From Streptomyces jumonjinensis (GTDB lineage: Bacteria > Actinomycetota > Actinomycetes > Streptomycetales > Streptomycetaceae): DNA of 64,000 nt. The notes below the pieces were generated by a model. That model was not told the DNA's origin. It did no database searches and saw only the letters and a program-made list of their open reading frames with translations. Numbering within the stretch: the stretch's first letter is position 1; the number at the start of each line of letters is the position of its first letter. A program made the position numbers and the translations under genes. This document shows, in pieces, positions 42,586 through 50,088 of this stretch. The stretch covers positions 37,317-101,316 of the forward strand of contig NZ_VCLA01000172.1 of the NCBI RefSeq assembly GCF_009600885.1, written 5' to 3'.

Positions 42586-42748
42586 GATGCGCTGCCGGGT
42601 CCGCCTGAGGCTTCCCGCCGGGTCCTCGGCTCAGCCGGGGCCCGGCCGTCCGGATAGTCTGGTAGCACCCTTCCCGCCGTAGGACTTTGCTGATCCTTTA
42701 CGATGGGGGGACCATCACTCTCCGTACGAAAGGTGTGAGCGTCCGTCC

Positions 42749-42826
42749 ATGGACGAGCCTCCCAGTAGCAGACATCGAGCACGCCTCGCGCCCCTCCCGG
42801 ATCATGGGACGGAGGTGACCCGATGA
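42749..42826 (+). CDS. Putative 25-residue leader ORF upstream of CorC-like genes
   Basis: ATG 42749 opens a 25-codon frame: MDEPPSSRHRARLAPLPDHG then TEVTR, stop TGA 42824-42826. The stop overlaps the ATG of the downstream gene (ATGA), and the ribosome site of that gene (GGAGG at 42810-42814) is inside the leader frame. AAAGGTG lies 11 nt upstream of the leader start, farther than usual. The peptide has an early Pro-Pro and later Pro residues, reminiscent in concept of the proline codons in Salmonella mgtL. Whether it is translated is not shown by the sequence. Confidence 0.5.
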   Translation: MDEPPSSRHRARLAPLPDHGTEVTR

Positions 42827-44178
42827 CCGAAGTGCTCCTCCTGTTCGTGGCGGTGCTGCTCTCACTCGCCTGCGGCGTCTTCGTCGCGGCGGAGTTCTCC
42901 CTCACCACCGTCCAGCGCGCCGACCTCGAACGTGCCGCCGAGCGCGGCGAGCGCGGCGCGGCGAGCGCCCTCAAAGCGGTACGGGGCCTCACCTTCCAGC
43001 TCTCCGGCGCGCAGCTCGGCATCACCGTGACCAATCTGGTCGTCGGCATGCTCTCCGAGCCGTCGATCTCCAAGCTGATCCAGGGCCCGGTCGAGGATCT
43101 CGGCCTCTCCCCCTCGGTCGCCTCCTCGGTCGCCCTGGTCATCGGCACCGCGCTCTCCACGGTGGTGCTGATGGTCGTCGGCGAGCTGGTGCCCAAGAAC
43201 TGGGCCATCTCCTCGCCGCTGGCCGTCGCGAAGGCCGTGGGCCCGGCGCAGCGGCTGTTCACCGCCGCGTTCAAACCGCTGATCAGCCATCTCAACAACA
43301 CCGCCAACCGCATTCTGCGCCGGCTCGGCATGGAGCCGACCGAGGAGCTGGCCTCCGCGCGCAGCCCGCAGGAGCTGGTGGCGCTCGCCCGGCACTCCGC
43401 GAAGGAGGGCGCGCTGGAGGCGGACACCGCCGAGCTGTTCGTGCGCACCCTCAGCCTCGCGGAGCTGACCGCCGAGAATGTGATGACCCCGCGGGTCCAG
43501 GTCACGGCGCTGGAGGTGCAGGCGACGGCGGAGGACGTCGCCAACGCCACCCGGGCCACCGGGCTCTCCCGCTTCCCCGTCTACCGGGGCAGTCTCGACA
43601 CCGTCGTGGGGATCGCCCACATCAAGGACGTGCTGGCGGTCCCGGCCGAGCTGCGCCCCCGGCGGAGCGTGGCCGAGGTGCTGCGCGAGCCGTTGCTGGT
43701 GCCGGAGACGCTGACCGTGGACAAGCTGATGGACCGGCTCGGCGGCCGGTCCACGATGGCCATCGTGATCGACGAGTACGGCGGCACCGCCGGTGTGGTC
43801 ACGATGGAGGACATCGTCGAGGAGGTCGTCGGCGAGGTGCGTGACGAGCACGATCCGCATGAGACTCCGGATCTGGCTCCGGCCGGTGCGGACGCGGACG
43901 GCCGTTCGCTGTGGTCCGCCGACGGCGCGGCCCGTACCGACCAGCTGGAGCAGGTCGGTCTGAAGGTTCCGGAGGGCCCTTACGAGACGCTCGCCGGGCT
44001 GGTCGCCACCGAGCTGGGCCGTATTCCGGCAGAGGGCGACCGGATCGATCTGGAGGGCTGGCGGCTCGATGTGGTCGACGCGTCCGGGCGGCGGGCGGCG
44101 CGGGTGCTGATGCACGCGCCCCTTCCGTCGACGGCGTCCGCCCAGGGGTCCGACCGCACCGAGGGGGCCGGGCGATGA
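42823..44178 (+). CDS. CorC/CNNM-family membrane protein (DUF21-CBS-CorC_HlyC), hemolysin-like
   Basis: A 451-residue protein. The N-terminal DUF21 domain (about 1-185) has membrane helices and GELVPKNWAIS; two CBS domains follow (ENVMTPRVQVTAL...LSRFPVYRGSLDTVVGIAHIKDVL and VDKLMDRLGGRSTMAIVIDEYGGTAGVVTMEDIVEEVVGE), then a CorC_HlyC domain (RTDQLEQVGLKVPEGPYETLAGLVATELGRIP). The family is linked to Mg2+ (or Co2+) efflux/homeostasis; 'hemolysin' is a legacy name. GGAGG with 7-nt spacing precedes ATG 42823. It overlaps the next gene by 4 nt. Confidence 0.92.
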   Translation: MTEVLLLFVAVLLSLACGVFVAAEFSLTTVQRADLERAAERGERGAASALKAVRGLTFQLSGAQLGITVTNLVVGMLSEPSISKLIQGPVEDLGLSPSVASSVALVIGTALSTVVLMVVGELVPKNWAISSPLAVAKAVGPAQRLFTAAFKPLISHLNNTANRILRRLGMEPTEELASARSPQELVALARHSAKEGALEADTAELFVRTLSLAELTAENVMTPRVQVTALEVQATAEDVANATRATGLSRFPVYRGSLDTVVGIAHIKDVLAVPAELRPRRSVAEVLREPLLVPETLTVDKLMDRLGGRSTMAIVIDEYGGTAGVVTMEDIVEEVVGEVRDEHDPHETPDLAPAGADADGRSLWSADGAARTDQLEQVGLKVPEGPYETLAGLVATELGRIPAEGDRIDLEGWRLDVVDASGRRAARVLMHAPLPSTASAQGSDRTEGAGR

Positions 44179-45188
44179 TCGCGGTTCAGCTGTTCATCGG
44201 TTTTCTGACCCTGGTGGTCAATGCCTTCTTCGTGGGGGCGGAGTTCGCGCTGATCTCCGTCCGCCGCAGTCAGATCGAGCCGGCGGCGGAGGCCGGGAAC
44301 CGGCGTGCCCGCAGTGTGCTGTGGGGTCTGGAGCATGTGTCGGCGCTGCTGGCGGCGGCCCAGCTCGGGATCACGCTCTGCACCCTGATCCTGGGCATCG
44401 TCGCCGAGCCGGCGATCGCCCATCTGCTGGAGCCGGTCTTCCACGCGCTGGGAGTGCCCGAGGGCGCCATCCATCCGATCTCGTTCGTGATCGCGCTGTC
44501 GCTGGCGACCTATCTTCATATGCTCCTGGGCGAGATGGTGCCCAAGAACATCGCGCTCGCCGAGCCGACGCGCAGTGCGCTGCTGCTGGGGCCGCCGCTG
44601 GTGGCCGTGGCGAGGGCGCTGCGTCCGGTGATCTTCACGATCAACGCGTTCGCCAATACGCTGCTCAAGCTGCTGCGGGTGGAGGCCAAGGACGAGGTCG
44701 CCGCCACCTTCTCGGACGACGAGCTCGCCCGGATGGTGGCGGACGCGGGCGACGCGGGCCTGCTGGACGACCGTTCGGCGGAACGGCTGCGCGATGCGCT
44801 GGAGCTGGGCCGCCGACCGGTGCATGACGTGATCATGCCGATCGAGCAGGTGGTGTACGCCGGGGTCGGGACCACCCCGGAGCAGCTGGAGCGGCTCTCC
44901 GCCGAGTCCGGTTTCTCCCGTTTCCCCGTGGTCGACCCGGGCCGCGGCATCCTGGGCTATCTCCATGTGAAGGACGCCCTGGACGCGGCTCCGCGCGATG
45001 TGGCCTTCCCGGTCTCGGCCATGCGGCCGATCGCCCGGGTTCGGGCGACGACGCCGCTGGACGACGTCCTGACCGCGATGCGCCGCAGCCGTACCCATCT
45101 GGCGGCGGTCCTCGACGAGGACGGTACGCCGGAGGGCCTGGTGACCATGGAGGATGTGCTGCGGGAGCTGGTCGGCACCCGCGACTGA
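44175..45188 (+). CDS. CorC/CNNM-family membrane protein, short form (DUF21-CBS)
   Basis: A 337-residue paralogue of the preceding gene: DUF21 domain with GEMVPKNIALAEP, then two CBS domains (VHDVIMPIEQVVYAG...FSRFPVVDPGRGILGYLHVKDAL; LDDVLTAMRRSRTHLAAVLDEDGTPEGLVTMEDVLRELVG). It lacks the C-terminal CorC_HlyC domain. The ATGA overlap with the upstream gene indicates translational coupling, and the complementary architecture suggests a heteromeric complex in which only one subunit has the C-terminal domain. Confidence 0.92.
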   Translation: MIAVQLFIGFLTLVVNAFFVGAEFALISVRRSQIEPAAEAGNRRARSVLWGLEHVSALLAAAQLGITLCTLILGIVAEPAIAHLLEPVFHALGVPEGAIHPISFVIALSLATYLHMLLGEMVPKNIALAEPTRSALLLGPPLVAVARALRPVIFTINAFANTLLKLLRVEAKDEVAATFSDDELARMVADAGDAGLLDDRSAERLRDALELGRRPVHDVIMPIEQVVYAGVGTTPEQLERLSAESGFSRFPVVDPGRGILGYLHVKDALDAAPRDVAFPVSAMRPIARVRATTPLDDVLTAMRRSRTHLAAVLDEDGTPEGLVTMEDVLRELVGTRD

Positions 45189-45206
45189 TCCCGGCGGCAC
45201 CACGGT

Positions 45207-45244
45207 GAACGGCCCGGGTCCCCTCGCGGGGGCCCGGGCCGTTC
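45207..45244 (+). terminator. Terminator of the CorC-like pair
   Basis: A 17-bp stem with one T/G pair (GAACGGCCCGGG-t-CCCC, loop TCGC, complement to 45244), 18 bases after the stop codon. Confidence 0.85.
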
Positions 45245-45300
45245 GCCATGGGCCGTGATACCGGACCGAGGGACCTTACCGGCGGTAGGATCACCTCGCC

Positions 45301-46080
45301 ATGGAGATGAGTGCCGACTACACAAGCTTTGTCGCGGTAGGCGATTCCTTTACCGAAGGCATGTCCGACCTTCTGCCGGACGGCTCCTACCGGGGCTGGG
45401 CGGATCTGCTCGCGGCCCGGCTGGCCGCCCGCAGCCCGGGGTTCCGTTACGCAAACCTCGCGGTACGCGGAAAGCTCATCCGCCAGATCGTCGACGAGCA
45501 GGTCCCGGTCGCCGCGGGAATGCGGGCGGATGTGGTGACGCTGGTGGGCGGCCTCAACGACACGCTGCGCCCGGCATGCGACATGGGCAGGGTGCGGGGG
45601 CTGCTGGAAGAGGCCGTGGAGACGCTCGCGCCGTCGTGCGGACGGCTGGTGCTGATGCGCAGCCCCGGCCGTACGGGCCCGGTGCTGGCACGGTTCCGCC
45701 CCCGGATGGAGGAGCTCTTCGCCCATGTGGACGAGCTGGCCGCCCGGCATGGCGCGCTGGTCGTGGATCTCTACGGCTCGGGGGCGCTCGGCGATCCCCG
45801 GCTCTGGGACGCGGACCGGCTGCATCTGACGGCGGAGGGGCACCGGCGGGTGGCCGAGGCGGTCTGGCAGACGCTCGGTCTCGGCGCGGAGGACGACTGG
45901 CGGTCCCCGCTGCCCCCGGCGGCCCCGGAGCGCTGGACCGCGCGGCGGGCGGCGGATCTGCGGTTCGCCCGCCGCCATCTGGGCCCGTGGATAGGGCGGC
46001 GGCTGACGGGGCGGTCCTCCGGGGATGGGCTTGTGCCGAAACGGCCCGAGCTGCTGCCGTACGAGCCGCCGTCCGCGTAG
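45301..46080 (+). CDS. SGNH/GDSL family hydrolase
   Basis: A 259-residue esterase/lipase-like protein. Block I is VAVGDSFTEG (nucleophile S16), block III GGLND (oxyanion Asn) and block V DRLHLTAEGH (Asp and His). No signal peptide is seen, so it is probably cytoplasmic. After about residue 200 the sequence is basic and family specific (FARRHLGPWIGRRLTG). ATG 45301 has no strong ribosome site; AGGA lies 12 nt upstream. Natural substrate unknown. Confidence 0.88.
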   Translation: MEMSADYTSFVAVGDSFTEGMSDLLPDGSYRGWADLLAARLAARSPGFRYANLAVRGKLIRQIVDEQVPVAAGMRADVVTLVGGLNDTLRPACDMGRVRGLLEEAVETLAPSCGRLVLMRSPGRTGPVLARFRPRMEELFAHVDELAARHGALVVDLYGSGALGDPRLWDADRLHLTAEGHRRVAEAVWQTLGLGAEDDWRSPLPPAAPERWTARRAADLRFARRHLGPWIGRRLTGRSSGDGLVPKRPELLPYEPPSA

Positions 46081-46118
46081 GGCGGCCCGGGGCGTGTCGG
46101 GTGGGGGCGTGTCGGGTG

Positions 46119-46190
46119 GGGCTCGGCCTTCGCCTCGGCTGGGACCTTCGCCCTGCCTGGGGCCTTCGCTCTGTCCGGGGCTTCGCCGTC
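46119..46190. repeat. About four 18-bp tandem repeats with CTTCGC core
   Basis: CTTCGC begins at 46128, 46146, 46164 and 46181, each preceded by (G)G(G/A)C, period 17-18 nt. Just upstream GGGGCGTGTCGGGTG is directly repeated (46089-46118). All lie between the SGNH gene and the purB promoter and appear non-coding. Confidence 0.65.
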
Positions 46191-46274
46191 GCGGATCCCG
46201 CCCGTGCTCTCGTAGCAACGTACAACCGGGACCGGGGCGCTGGCCTGCGTAAACCGCCAGTAGACTCTGTCCGT

Positions 46275-47717
46275 GTGACTGCTCTGTCTGCGAAGCCCCG
46301 TATCCCCAATGTCCTGGCCGGCCGCTATGCCTCTGTGGAGCTGGCGGCCCTCTGGTCCCCCGAGCAGAAGGTGAGGCTGGAGCGTCAGCTCTGGCTCGCG
46401 GTGCTGCGCGCCCAGAAGGATCTCGGCATCGAGGTGCCGGAAGCCGCCATCGACGACTACGAGCGGGTGCTCGACCAGGTCGATCTGGCGTCGATCGCCG
46501 AGCGTGAGAAGGTCACCCGCCACGATGTGAAGGCGCGGATCGAGGAGTTCAACGCCCTCGCGGGCCATGAGCAGATCCACAAGGGCATGACCTCCCGCGA
46601 TCTGACCGAGAATGTGGAGCAGCTCCAGATCCGGCTGTCGCTGGAGCTGGTGCGGGACCGCTCGGTAGCGGTGCTGGCCCGGCTGGGCCGGCTCTCCGCC
46701 GAGTACGCCGAGCTGGTGATGGCCGGGCGTTCGCACAATGTGGCCGCGCAGGCCACGACCCTCGGCAAGCGTTTCGCGACGGTGGCCGACGAGCTGCTGG
46801 TGGCGTACTGGCGGCTGGAGGAGCTGCTGGCCCGCTATCCGCTGCGCGGGATCAAGGGCCCGGTGGGCACGGCGCAGGACATGCTGGATCTGCTGGGCGG
46901 CGACGCGTCGGACCTCGCCGAGCTGGAGCGGCGGATCGCCGGTCATCTCGGGTTCGCGCGGGCCTTCACCTCGGTCGGCCAGGTCTACCCCCGTTCGCTC
47001 GACTACGACGTGGTGTCGGCGCTGGTGCAGCTGGCCGCCGGTCCTTCCTCGCTCGCCAAGACGATCCGGCTGATGGCGGGGCACGAGCTGGTCACCGAGG
47101 GCTTCAAGCCGGGTCAGGTCGGCTCGTCGGCGATGCCGCACAAGATGAACACCCGTTCCTGTGAGCGGGTGAACGGGCTGACGGTGATTCTGCGGGGCTA
47201 CGCCTCGATGACGGGCGAGCTCGCGGGCGACCAGTGGAACGAGGGCGATGTGTCCTGTTCCGTGGTGCGCCGGGTGGCCCTGCCGGACGCGTTCTTCGCC
47301 CTCGACGGGCTGCTGGAGACGTTTCTGACGGTGCTGGACGAGTTCGGCGCGTTCCCGGCCGTGATCGCGCGGGAGCTCGACCGCTATCTGCCGTTCCTCG
47401 CCACCACCAAGGTGCTGATGGGCGCGGTGCGGGCCGGAGTGGGCCGCGAGGAGGCGCACGAGGCGATCAAGGAGAACGCGGTCGCCGCCGCGCTGGCGAT
47501 GCGGGAGCAGGGCGCGGAGCGCAATGAGCTGCTCGACAGGCTCGCGGCGGACGAGCGGATTCCGCTGGACCGGGCGGAGCTGGACGCGCTGATGGCGGAC
47601 AAGCTGTCCTTCACGGGTGCGGCGGCCGGTCAGGTCGCGGCCGTGGTCGCCCGGATCGAGGAGGTCACCGAGCGGCACCCCGCCGCGGCCGGTTACACCC
47701 CGGGGTCGATCCTCTGA
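46275..47717 (+). CDS. purB: Adenylosuccinate lyase
   Basis: A 480-residue fumarase/aspartase-superfamily lyase acting twice in purine synthesis (SAICAR to AICAR, adenylosuccinate to AMP). The signature loop is GSSAMPHKMN near residue 285; other landmarks are HDVKARIEEFNA, GMTSRDLTENVEQLQ and the GRSHNVAAQATTLGKRFA segment. The start is GTG 46275. TAGACT at 46261-46266 is a good -10 only about 8 bases before that GTG and no ribosome site precedes it, so the mRNA may be leaderless. The longer frame to 45255 runs antisense-like through the SGNH gene and is spurious. Confidence 0.93.
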   Translation: MTALSAKPRIPNVLAGRYASVELAALWSPEQKVRLERQLWLAVLRAQKDLGIEVPEAAIDDYERVLDQVDLASIAEREKVTRHDVKARIEEFNALAGHEQIHKGMTSRDLTENVEQLQIRLSLELVRDRSVAVLARLGRLSAEYAELVMAGRSHNVAAQATTLGKRFATVADELLVAYWRLEELLARYPLRGIKGPVGTAQDMLDLLGGDASDLAELERRIAGHLGFARAFTSVGQVYPRSLDYDVVSALVQLAAGPSSLAKTIRLMAGHELVTEGFKPGQVGSSAMPHKMNTRSCERVNGLTVILRGYASMTGELAGDQWNEGDVSCSVVRRVALPDAFFALDGLLETFLTVLDEFGAFPAVIARELDRYLPFLATTKVLMGAVRAGVGREEAHEAIKENAVAAALAMREQGAERNELLDRLAADERIPLDRAELDALMADKLSFTGAAAGQVAAVVARIEEVTERHPAAAGYTPGSIL

Positions 47718-48256
47718 AGCCCGAGGAGGAGGCGGCTGCCCGTGACCGGGTCGTCGACGATGTGGTGGCGGACGGGCTCTCCGTACTGTTCTGCGGGATC
47801 AATCCGGGGCTGATGTCGGCGGCGACCGGCCATCACTTCGCCCGTCCGGGCAACCGCTTCTGGCCGGTGCTCCAGCGGTCGGGGTTCACGCCCCGGCTGC
47901 TGAAGCCGTCGGAGCAGCGGGAGCTGCTGACGTACGGCCTCGGGATCACCAATGTGGTGGCCCGGGCCACCGCGCGCGCCGATGAGCTGAGCGCCGAGGA
48001 GCTCCGGGAGGGCGGGCGGCTGCTGCGGGCCAAGACGGAGCTGCTGCGGCCCCGGTGGCTCGCGGTGGTCGGGGTCACGGCGTACCGCACGGCGTTCGGC
48101 GAGCGAAAGGCGCGCATCGGGCCGCAGGAGAGCCTGATCGGCGAGACGCGGATCTGGGTGCTGCCCAATCCGAGCGGGCTGAACGCGCACTGGACGACCG
48201 AGTCGATGGCGGCGGAGTTCGGACGGCTGCGGGCAGCCGCGGAGGCGTCCGTTTAG
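47714..48256 (+). CDS. mug: G/U mismatch-specific uracil-DNA glycosylase
   Basis: A Mug/TDG-family base-excision glycosylase. Motif 1 is LFCGINPGL (with Asn as in Mug) and motif 2 LPNPSGLNAHW. The N-terminus is ambiguous: the first GTG in frame is 47762, which starts at MVADGLSVLFCG, but the sequence before it (KPEEEAAARDRVVDDVVADGL) looks coding and reaches back to a CTG at 47714 overlapping the purB stop. The ribosome-like GAGGAGGAGG at 47723-47732 is too far from 47762. I give the longer version; 47762 is the conservative alternative (164 residues). Linked to purB by overlap. Confidence 0.85.
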   Translation: MKPEEEAAARDRVVDDVVADGLSVLFCGINPGLMSAATGHHFARPGNRFWPVLQRSGFTPRLLKPSEQRELLTYGLGITNVVARATARADELSAEELREGGRLLRAKTELLRPRWLAVVGVTAYRTAFGERKARIGPQESLIGETRIWVLPNPSGLNAHWTTESMAAEFGRLRAAAEASV

Positions 48257-48364
48257 GACCTGGACCGGTGGACCGGCGCGGGCCGCGGACGGTACGGGGG
48301 CGGGGTCGGCGGCGTCGGCGGCGGTTTCCGCCGCCCGCCCGCGGAGGGGGTCGCGTTGCACCCC

Positions 48365-48405
48365 GTGCACCGATCGTGCACGTCATACGGCCCAGCGAGT
48401 ACGAT
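48365..48405 (+). promoter_or_regulatory. Promoter and palindromic operator of the ROK gene
   Basis: GTGCACCGATCGTGCAC (48365-48381) is two inverted GTGCAC hexamers around a 5-nt centre. TACGAT at 48400-48405 is a plausible -10 with the palindrome covering the -35 position 17 nt upstream. Location directly before the ROK repressor-type gene suggests autoregulation. Confidence 0.55.
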
Positions 48406-48454
48406 CCGGCAGACACACACGCCCGAGCTGCGCGAGCGAGGGCTGGAAGGACAC

Positions 48455-49615
48455 ATGGTGGGGCGGCTGACCGGCGGTGATCCGTCGCTGCTGCGGCGGA
48501 TCAACTCCGCGGTGGTACTGCATGCGCTGCGAGGCGCCGGCTCCCCCACGCTCACGGATCTGACACGGCTCACGGGGTTGTCCCGGCCGACGGTCGAGGG
48601 CGTGATCGAGGGGCTCATCGAGGCGGGTCTGGTGAGCGAGTCGGTGCCCGAGGAGGGCGAGGCACGCCGTCAGGGCCGCCCGGCGCGACGCTTCCGGTTC
48701 CGGGTCGAGGCGGGCCATCTGCTCGGCGTGGAGATAGGTCCGCACCGGGTCGCCGCGCTGGTGTCCGGGCTGGACGGGCGCATCATCGGGGCAGGGTCCC
48801 GCGAGGTGTCGGAGAGCGCTTCGGCGGACGACCGGCTGGAGCGGGTGCGGCAGGTGATCGCGGATGTGCTGCGACGGGCCGGGGTGCCGCGGACCAATCT
48901 GCGGGCGGTCGGCGTCGGGTCGCCGGGCATCGTGGAGACCGATGGGACGGTCCGGCTGGGGACGGCGCTGCCGGGCTGGACCGGGCTGCCGCTCGGGCAG
49001 CGGCTCCAGCGCTCGTTCCGCTGTCCGGTGCTGGTGGAGAACGACGCCAACGCGGCGGCGGTCGCCGAGCACTGGAAGGGGTCGGCGAAGGACTCCGACG
49101 ACGTCGTCTTCGTGCTGGCCGGGCTGAGCCCGGGGGCGGGGGCGCTGATCGGCGGACGGCTGCACCGTGGCTTCGGGGGCGCGGCGGGCGAGATAGGCGC
49201 GCTGCATCTGCTGGGGCGCGAGGCGACCCCGGAGAAGCTGCTGTCGACGACGGACGAGCCACTGCATCCGCTCGACGAGCACGCGGTGGCGCAGGTCTTC
49301 ACGCTGGCCAAGCAGGGCGACGCCCGGGCCCAGGCGGCGGTGGAGCGGTTCATTCAGCGGCTGGTGCACGATGTGGCGGCGCTGGTGCTGGCGCTCGATC
49401 CGGAGCTGGTGGTGGTCGGCGGCTGGGCGGCCGGGATCGACGGTGTGCTCGATCCGCTCCGGGACGAGCTGGCGCGGTACTGTCTGCGACCGCCTCGGGT
49501 GGCGCTCTCCCTGCTGCGGGAGGCCGCGGTGGCGACGGGGGCGCTGCGGCTGGCGCTCGATCATGTCGAGGAAGAGCTGTTCGCGGTGGAGAGCACGGTG
49601 ACGGCCCGCCGCTGA
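48455..49615 (+). CDS. ROK family transcriptional regulator (NagC/XylR type)
   Basis: A 386-residue protein with an N-terminal winged HTH (about 10-75; SPTLTDLTRLTGLSRPTVEGVIEGLIEAGLV) and a ROK sugar-kinase-like domain. VENDANAAAVAEH and GGAAGEIGALHL are ROK landmarks. The CxCGxxGC zinc motif that usually follows the latter is absent (HLLGREATPEKLL), and the ATP phosphate-loop region is weak, so it is a regulator rather than a glucokinase. Start ATG 48455 has GGAAGG 4-5 nt upstream. Sugar ligand unknown. Confidence 0.88.
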   Translation: MVGRLTGGDPSLLRRINSAVVLHALRGAGSPTLTDLTRLTGLSRPTVEGVIEGLIEAGLVSESVPEEGEARRQGRPARRFRFRVEAGHLLGVEIGPHRVAALVSGLDGRIIGAGSREVSESASADDRLERVRQVIADVLRRAGVPRTNLRAVGVGSPGIVETDGTVRLGTALPGWTGLPLGQRLQRSFRCPVLVENDANAAAVAEHWKGSAKDSDDVVFVLAGLSPGAGALIGGRLHRGFGGAAGEIGALHLLGREATPEKLLSTTDEPLHPLDEHAVAQVFTLAKQGDARAQAAVERFIQRLVHDVAALVLALDPELVVVGGWAAGIDGVLDPLRDELARYCLRPPRVALSLLREAAVATGALRLALDHVEEELFAVESTVTARR

Positions 49616-49823
49616 GCGGGGCGCTTTCCAGGGCTCGGCGCGGCGGGCCGTGCGGATGGTGCAGGGCCGTGCGGGTGGTGCGGGGTGCGTCTGTCGGGTG
49701 CGCCTGTCGTGGGGCGCCCTCGGGGATGTCTTCCACGCGGGGCGCGGCGGCTCCTGACGGCCGGGGGCTTCCCGCCGTCTCGCCGGGAGCGGATCACAGG
49801 GGCGGCCCAGGAGGCAGGGGCAG
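49616..49823. other. Intergenic region after the ROK gene, no gene
   Basis: About 200 bases of G-rich sequence with short duplications (GTGCGGATGGTGCAGGGCC / GTGCGGGTGGTGCGGGG near 49650-49690). Open frames in several phases are unstructured and without ribosome sites. Confidence 0.4.
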
Positions 49824-50088
49824 CTCGGGAGCCTCGCGGGTGGCTTGAAAGATACGGGTGGCTCTGAAGGCCAACGGGTCGCTCAGAAGCCTCGCGGGTG
49901 GCTTGAAGGATACGGGTCACTCGGGAGAGTCTCGCGAGAGGCGCGGATCGCTTGGGAGCCTCGCGGGCGGGGCCCGGAGGCACAGGTCGCTCGGAAGGGC
50001 ACAGGTCGCTTGGGAGCCTCGCGGGCGTCCCGGAAGGCACAGCTCAGTCACTCGGGAGCCTCGCGAAAGGCTCCGAAAGCACAGGGGC
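49824..50088. repeat. Degenerate repeat array with GGGAGCCTCGCG core
   Basis: At least five units around the core (C)T(C/T)GGGAGCCTCGCG start near 49824, 49881 (AGAAGCCTCGCG), 49920 (GGGAGAGTCTCGCG), 49949, 50008 and 50049, interspersed with GG(A/T)CGCT(C/T)GG and GGCACAGG(T/G) modules. Units at 49829 and 49885 share about 30 bases nearly exactly. Several cores are self-complementary (CTCGCGAG). The array fills the space between the convergent ROK and GntR genes. Confidence 0.7.

Noticed and set aside
42586..42748. M-box (ykoK) Mg2+ riboswitch before the CorC-like genes
   Set aside because: I looked for the conserved M-box blocks and did not find them; only a short hairpin and the leader ORF are visible.
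45255..46274. Long N-terminal extension of purB
   Set aside because: It overlaps the SGNH hydrolase in another frame and has low-complexity translation; GTG 46275 gives the normal PurB N-terminus.
49824..50088. CRISPR array
   Set aside because: The repeats are degenerate, irregularly spaced and lack unique spacers; no cas gene is nearby.
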